A stretch of DNA of 64,000 nt from JABDMH01 sp965222645 (GTDB lineage: Bacteria; Bacteroidota; Bacteroidia; Chitinophagales; Saprospiraceae): positions 3,534,001-3,598,000 of the forward strand of contig OZ244968.1 of NCBI GenBank assembly GCA_965222645.1. The letters run 5' to 3'. Made by a program: the position numbers and the translations under genes. A model generated the notes under the pieces. It had not been told where the DNA came from, ran no database searches, and saw only the letters and a list, made by a program, of their open reading frames with translations. This document shows, one piece after another, positions 61,861-64,000 of this stretch (its first letter is position 1; each line of letters opens with the position of its first letter).

Positions 61861-62543
61861 TCTCGATTTACCCCTTTATTAAGAGAGCGGTCGATGTTTG
61901 TGCCAGTATCTTCTTATTGGTGATTTTTTTTCCATTCTTTCTTCTGCTTGCCTTGTTGTTGATGCTTACCGGAGAAGGCGATATCTGGTATTTTCAAAAA
62001 AGGATAGGATATCAAAACCGGGAATTTGATATTTGGAAATTTGCCACCATGTTACGGGACAGTCCCAATATGCTGACGGGTACAATCACTCTGCGCAATG
62101 ATCCACGTGTGACGAAGGTGGGTAAGTTCTTACGCACATCTAAACTCAATGAAGTGCCACAACTCATAAATGTACTGCTGGGAGAGATGGCATTGGTGGG
62201 TCCCAGGCCTGTATTATCTCAGGGCTTTCTGGCGTATCCACAACACGTACAAGAAAGGATTTACGATATACGTCCCGGCATCACAGGAATAGGATCGATC
62301 TTTTTTAGAGATGAAGAGGCTTTTTTAAGCCGTGTGGAAAGTCCTCGAAAGTTTTACAATGATATTATAGCCCCTTACAAGGGCGAACTGGAATTGTGGT
62401 ATCAAAGGAATATGTCACCGGTTACCGATATTAAGATTCTGCTGTTGACAATCCTGGTGGTCATTTTTCCGCGACTTCGAATGCAGGAATTTTTTAAGGG
62501 ACTACCTGCTGTCCCTGCAGCTTTGGCTTCACATAAAGAATAA
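61860..62543 (+). CDS. PglC-like initiating sugar-phosphate transferase
   Basis: A monotopic phosphoglycosyl transferase of about 208-228 residues. The first canonical start is TTG 61917, but the open frame extends upstream to 61830 and the conserved N-terminal helix (FIKRAVDVCASIFLLVIFFP) begins before it. No ATG, GTG or TTG exists there, so I place the start tentatively at ATC 61860. FQKRIGYQNREFDIWKFATM and RVTKVGKFLRTSKLNEVPQL are present, as is LVGPRPVLSQ. It would transfer the first sugar phosphate to undecaprenyl phosphate. Confidence 0.88.
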   Translation: MSIYPFIKRAVDVCASIFLLVIFFPFFLLLALLLMLTGEGDIWYFQKRIGYQNREFDIWKFATMLRDSPNMLTGTITLRNDPRVTKVGKFLRTSKLNEVPQLINVLLGEMALVGPRPVLSQGFLAYPQHVQERIYDIRPGITGIGSIFFRDEEAFLSRVESPRKFYNDIIAPYKGELELWYQRNMSPVTDIKILLLTILVVIFPRLRMQEFFKGLPAVPAALASHKE

Positions 62544-62637
62544 CGGATTCTCATTATCAGATTAATCTTCTCGCAGATCTGAAAAATAATTCTTTAAGCA
62601 AAAGGCAGGTGAATGCTTTTGAAATTATTTGTAGTAT

Positions 62638-62963
62638 TTGATTCGAAAATTTACGAGTAAAAAGAAATATCCTCCGATTTCTGCCCTTTCAAAACGTCTC
62701 TTTTGGGATACCCCTCAGGAAAAAATCAGTTGGGGGAAAAACGGGCCTTGGCTGGTTGCACGTATTTTACAGTATGGGCATGTGGAGATTGGGAATTGTT
62801 GAAGGAGGCATATGGTATTCCCCGGATTGCAAAAATAGCCCAATCGGTAAGGTCATTCGACCCCACTGCGGTTTCCTTTATATCCTTATTGTCAGGTATT
62901 CCTAAAGAAGAATTTCGATGCTACAGAGAAAGACAGTTGAACCCAACACTTTGGAACTCTTAA
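62638..62963 (+). pseudogene. Frameshifted DUF6922-like gene
   Basis: TTG 62638 opens ALSKRLFWDTPQEKISWGKN, then PWLVARILQYGHVE, and meets a stop at about 62795. The continuation DWELLKEAYGIPRIAK, then FISLLSGIPKEEFRCYRERQ is in another frame. One lost base in GTGGAGATTGGG explains the shift. The order FWD..W, then GIPKEEFRCY is what I recall of DUF6922, a usual upstream partner of AbiEii-type genes, and such a remnant follows. Confidence 0.65.
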
Positions 62964-63232
62964 AAGACATTCAGGGAAGATCATATTTTGGAAGCCTGAG
63001 ATTAGTAGGTGGGACCTCATTGGCATTACAAATAGGACACAGAAAATCCGCTGACCTTGTTTTTTTTTTGCGTGGACACTGTTACCCGGGAAGGTATCAC
63101 TTATTGCCAGCCAGGTAAGAATGCTTTTGAGCTGATCGGGATAGTAGGATCGGAAGGAGGTTTCGTGTACAGTCGAAACAAAAATATCCTTGTAACATCG
63201 AGATGTCATTTTTACACAGCTGAAGTGGGTTA
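62918..63232 (+). pseudogene. Remnant of an AbiEii-type nucleotidyltransferase toxin gene
   Basis: From ATG 62918 the frame gives RKTVEPNTLELLKDIQ, then RLVGGTSLALQIGHRKSADL and VFF. This is the AbiEii start with GG...DxD (here DLV, so the second Asp is lost). It then runs into a shifted frame that ends at a stop at 63230-63232 (ELIGIVGSEGGFVYSRNKNI). Only about one third of a normal gene remains. Confidence 0.68.
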
Positions 63233-63314
63233 ATATATCGAGTTCTGCAGTTTTAGGTGATGGGTTTTCCCTTCTCCCCCTGCAACAGTGAGTAGATCCT
63301 AAGGACCCTGAAAG

Positions 63315-64000
63315 ATGATTTCAACGATTAAGTATATTGTAAATTTTATCATACAACCCATCAATTTTTTAGGAATTCTATTATTGATTATTGGATTTGT
63401 TACAATCCGGAAGAATTTTAAATGGCAAAAAAGGCTGGCAAAAATATTTATGGTTGTTTTTTTGCTCTCGGGCACATGGCCCTTGCCGGATCTTCTCCTC
63501 AGCCATTTGGAAAGCCAATATCTACCACTCCTGGAGACAAGCACACTGGAAGATAAACCGGTCGATATTCTGGTTTTAGGGAGCGGCCATACCCTCGATC
63601 CCGATCTGCCTCCAAATGGCCAACTATCCGAAATAGCATTGAAGAGACTGTCCGAGGGTGTGCGGATCTATCACAATATTCCCGGCAGTAAAATGATTTT
63701 TTCCGGGTATGCAAGCAAATCAAAGAAATCCCAGGCTGAAGTGATGAGGGATGCTGCCATAGACCTGGGTGTAGATCGGGGAGATATACTCATCCAGGAT
63801 AATCCAAGCAGTACATCTGAAGAAGCACGTGCGTGGCGAAAAAGCTCAGATAGGAGCCGCACGTTAGTACTCGTGACTAGTGCATTTCACATGCCTCGAT
63901 CGATGAAGATTTTTCAACTTGCAGGCCTTAATCCCATACCGGCCCCGGCCAATTTTCGAATAATTGATGATCCGGACGATGGATTTAATTTCAGGCTGTT
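63315..64000 (+). CDS. YdcF/ElyC-like DUF218 membrane protein (3' end cut by window edge)
   Basis: From ATG 63315 the frame stays open to the right edge (228 codons seen). Two N-terminal hydrophobic segments (FLGILLLIIGFVTI, and IFMVVFLLSGTWPLPDLLL) anchor a DUF218 domain. DILVLGSGHTLDPDLPPNGQ, SEIALKRLSEGVRIYHNIPG, MIFSGYAS and TLVLVTSAFHMPRSMKIFQL follow the DUF218 order. ElyC, a relative, affects peptidoglycan and envelope precursor metabolism; the role here is open. It may close the polysaccharide locus or be unrelated to it. Confidence 0.88.
   Translation, partial: MISTIKYIVNFIIQPINFLGILLLIIGFVTIRKNFKWQKRLAKIFMVVFLLSGTWPLPDLLLSHLESQYLPLLETSTLEDKPVDILVLGSGHTLDPDLPPNGQLSEIALKRLSEGVRIYHNIPGSKMIFSGYASKSKKSQAEVMRDAAIDLGVDRGDILIQDNPSSTSEEARAWRKSSDRSRTLVLVTSAFHMPRSMKIFQLAGLNPIPAPANFRIIDDPDDGFNFRL

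Overview
The window most likely comes from a Bacteroidota chromosome, probably an environmental Saprospiria- or Cytophagia-like lineage. By eye I see an UpxY-type NusG paralogue at the head of a polysaccharide locus, frequent TTG and GTG starts without clear Shine-Dalgarno sequences, a stand-alone four-helix-bundle (S23-type) gene, AlbA_2/Schlafen-type ATPases and Uma2 genes. All of these are common in that phylum. No rRNA, tRNA, CRISPR array or transposase was recognised.

Layout. (1) 1-2761, minus strand: a cell-envelope group with a tandem thioredoxin-fold lipoprotein (cut by the left edge), a Tat-exported hydroxypyruvate-isomerase-like TIM barrel, a conserved 97-residue protein and an RlpA-like protein. 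(2) 2808-13089, plus strand: a tightly packed operon of two DUF1549/DUF1553 cytochrome-type lipoprotein plus DUF1501 pairs and a membrane protein with DUF2231-like, cytochrome and leucine-rich-repeat parts. A likely terminator follows. (3) 13307-16966: cobalamin-dependent methionine synthase metH. (4) 16969-30695: first half of a surface-polysaccharide locus. It holds a Wzz-like protein, a winged-helix/nucleotidyltransferase-like protein, UDP-sugar dehydrogenases, UpxY, the sulfate-activation genes cysC-cysD-cysN, a UDP-glucuronate epimerase, a WlbA-type oxidase and a UDP-GlcNAc 2-epimerase. (5) 30735-39431: an accessory island of nucleotidyltransferase/HEPN toxin-antitoxin-like pairs, live and decayed, a tandem array of GIY-YIG genes built on the 5' end of an epimerase gene, an AAA ATPase with palindromic repeats at its start codon, live and dead Uma2 genes, and relics of other genes. 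(6) 39432-58343: an AT-rich block with flippase, polymerase, glycosyltransferases, sulfotransferase, acetyltransferases, a second oxidase/acetyltransferase/aminotransferase set, an ATP-grasp protein and a DUF4838 lipoprotein. (7) 58321-64000: aminotransferase, 4,6-dehydratase-like SDR and PglC-like initiating transferase, interspersed with remnants of AAA/DUF4143 and DUF6922/AbiEii genes, and a YdcF-like gene cut by the right edge.

How it fits together. The locus encodes a Wzx/Wzy-type pathway. The SDR, aminotransferase and PglC-like genes would make and attach a first amino-deoxy sugar to the lipid carrier. The dehydrogenases and epimerases would supply UDP-GlcA, UDP-GalA, UDP-GlcNAcA, UDP-GalNAcA and diacetamido uronic acids. 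At least five glycosyltransferases would build the repeat unit, which is then flipped, polymerised and length-controlled. CysDN and CysC make PAPS and a sulfotransferase lies in the same locus, with no sulfite-forming reductase in view. The simplest reading is a sulfated acidic exopolysaccharide or capsule. The most unusual structure is the GIY-YIG array at 33055-34529, in which each unit carries a fragment of the start of an epimerase gene.
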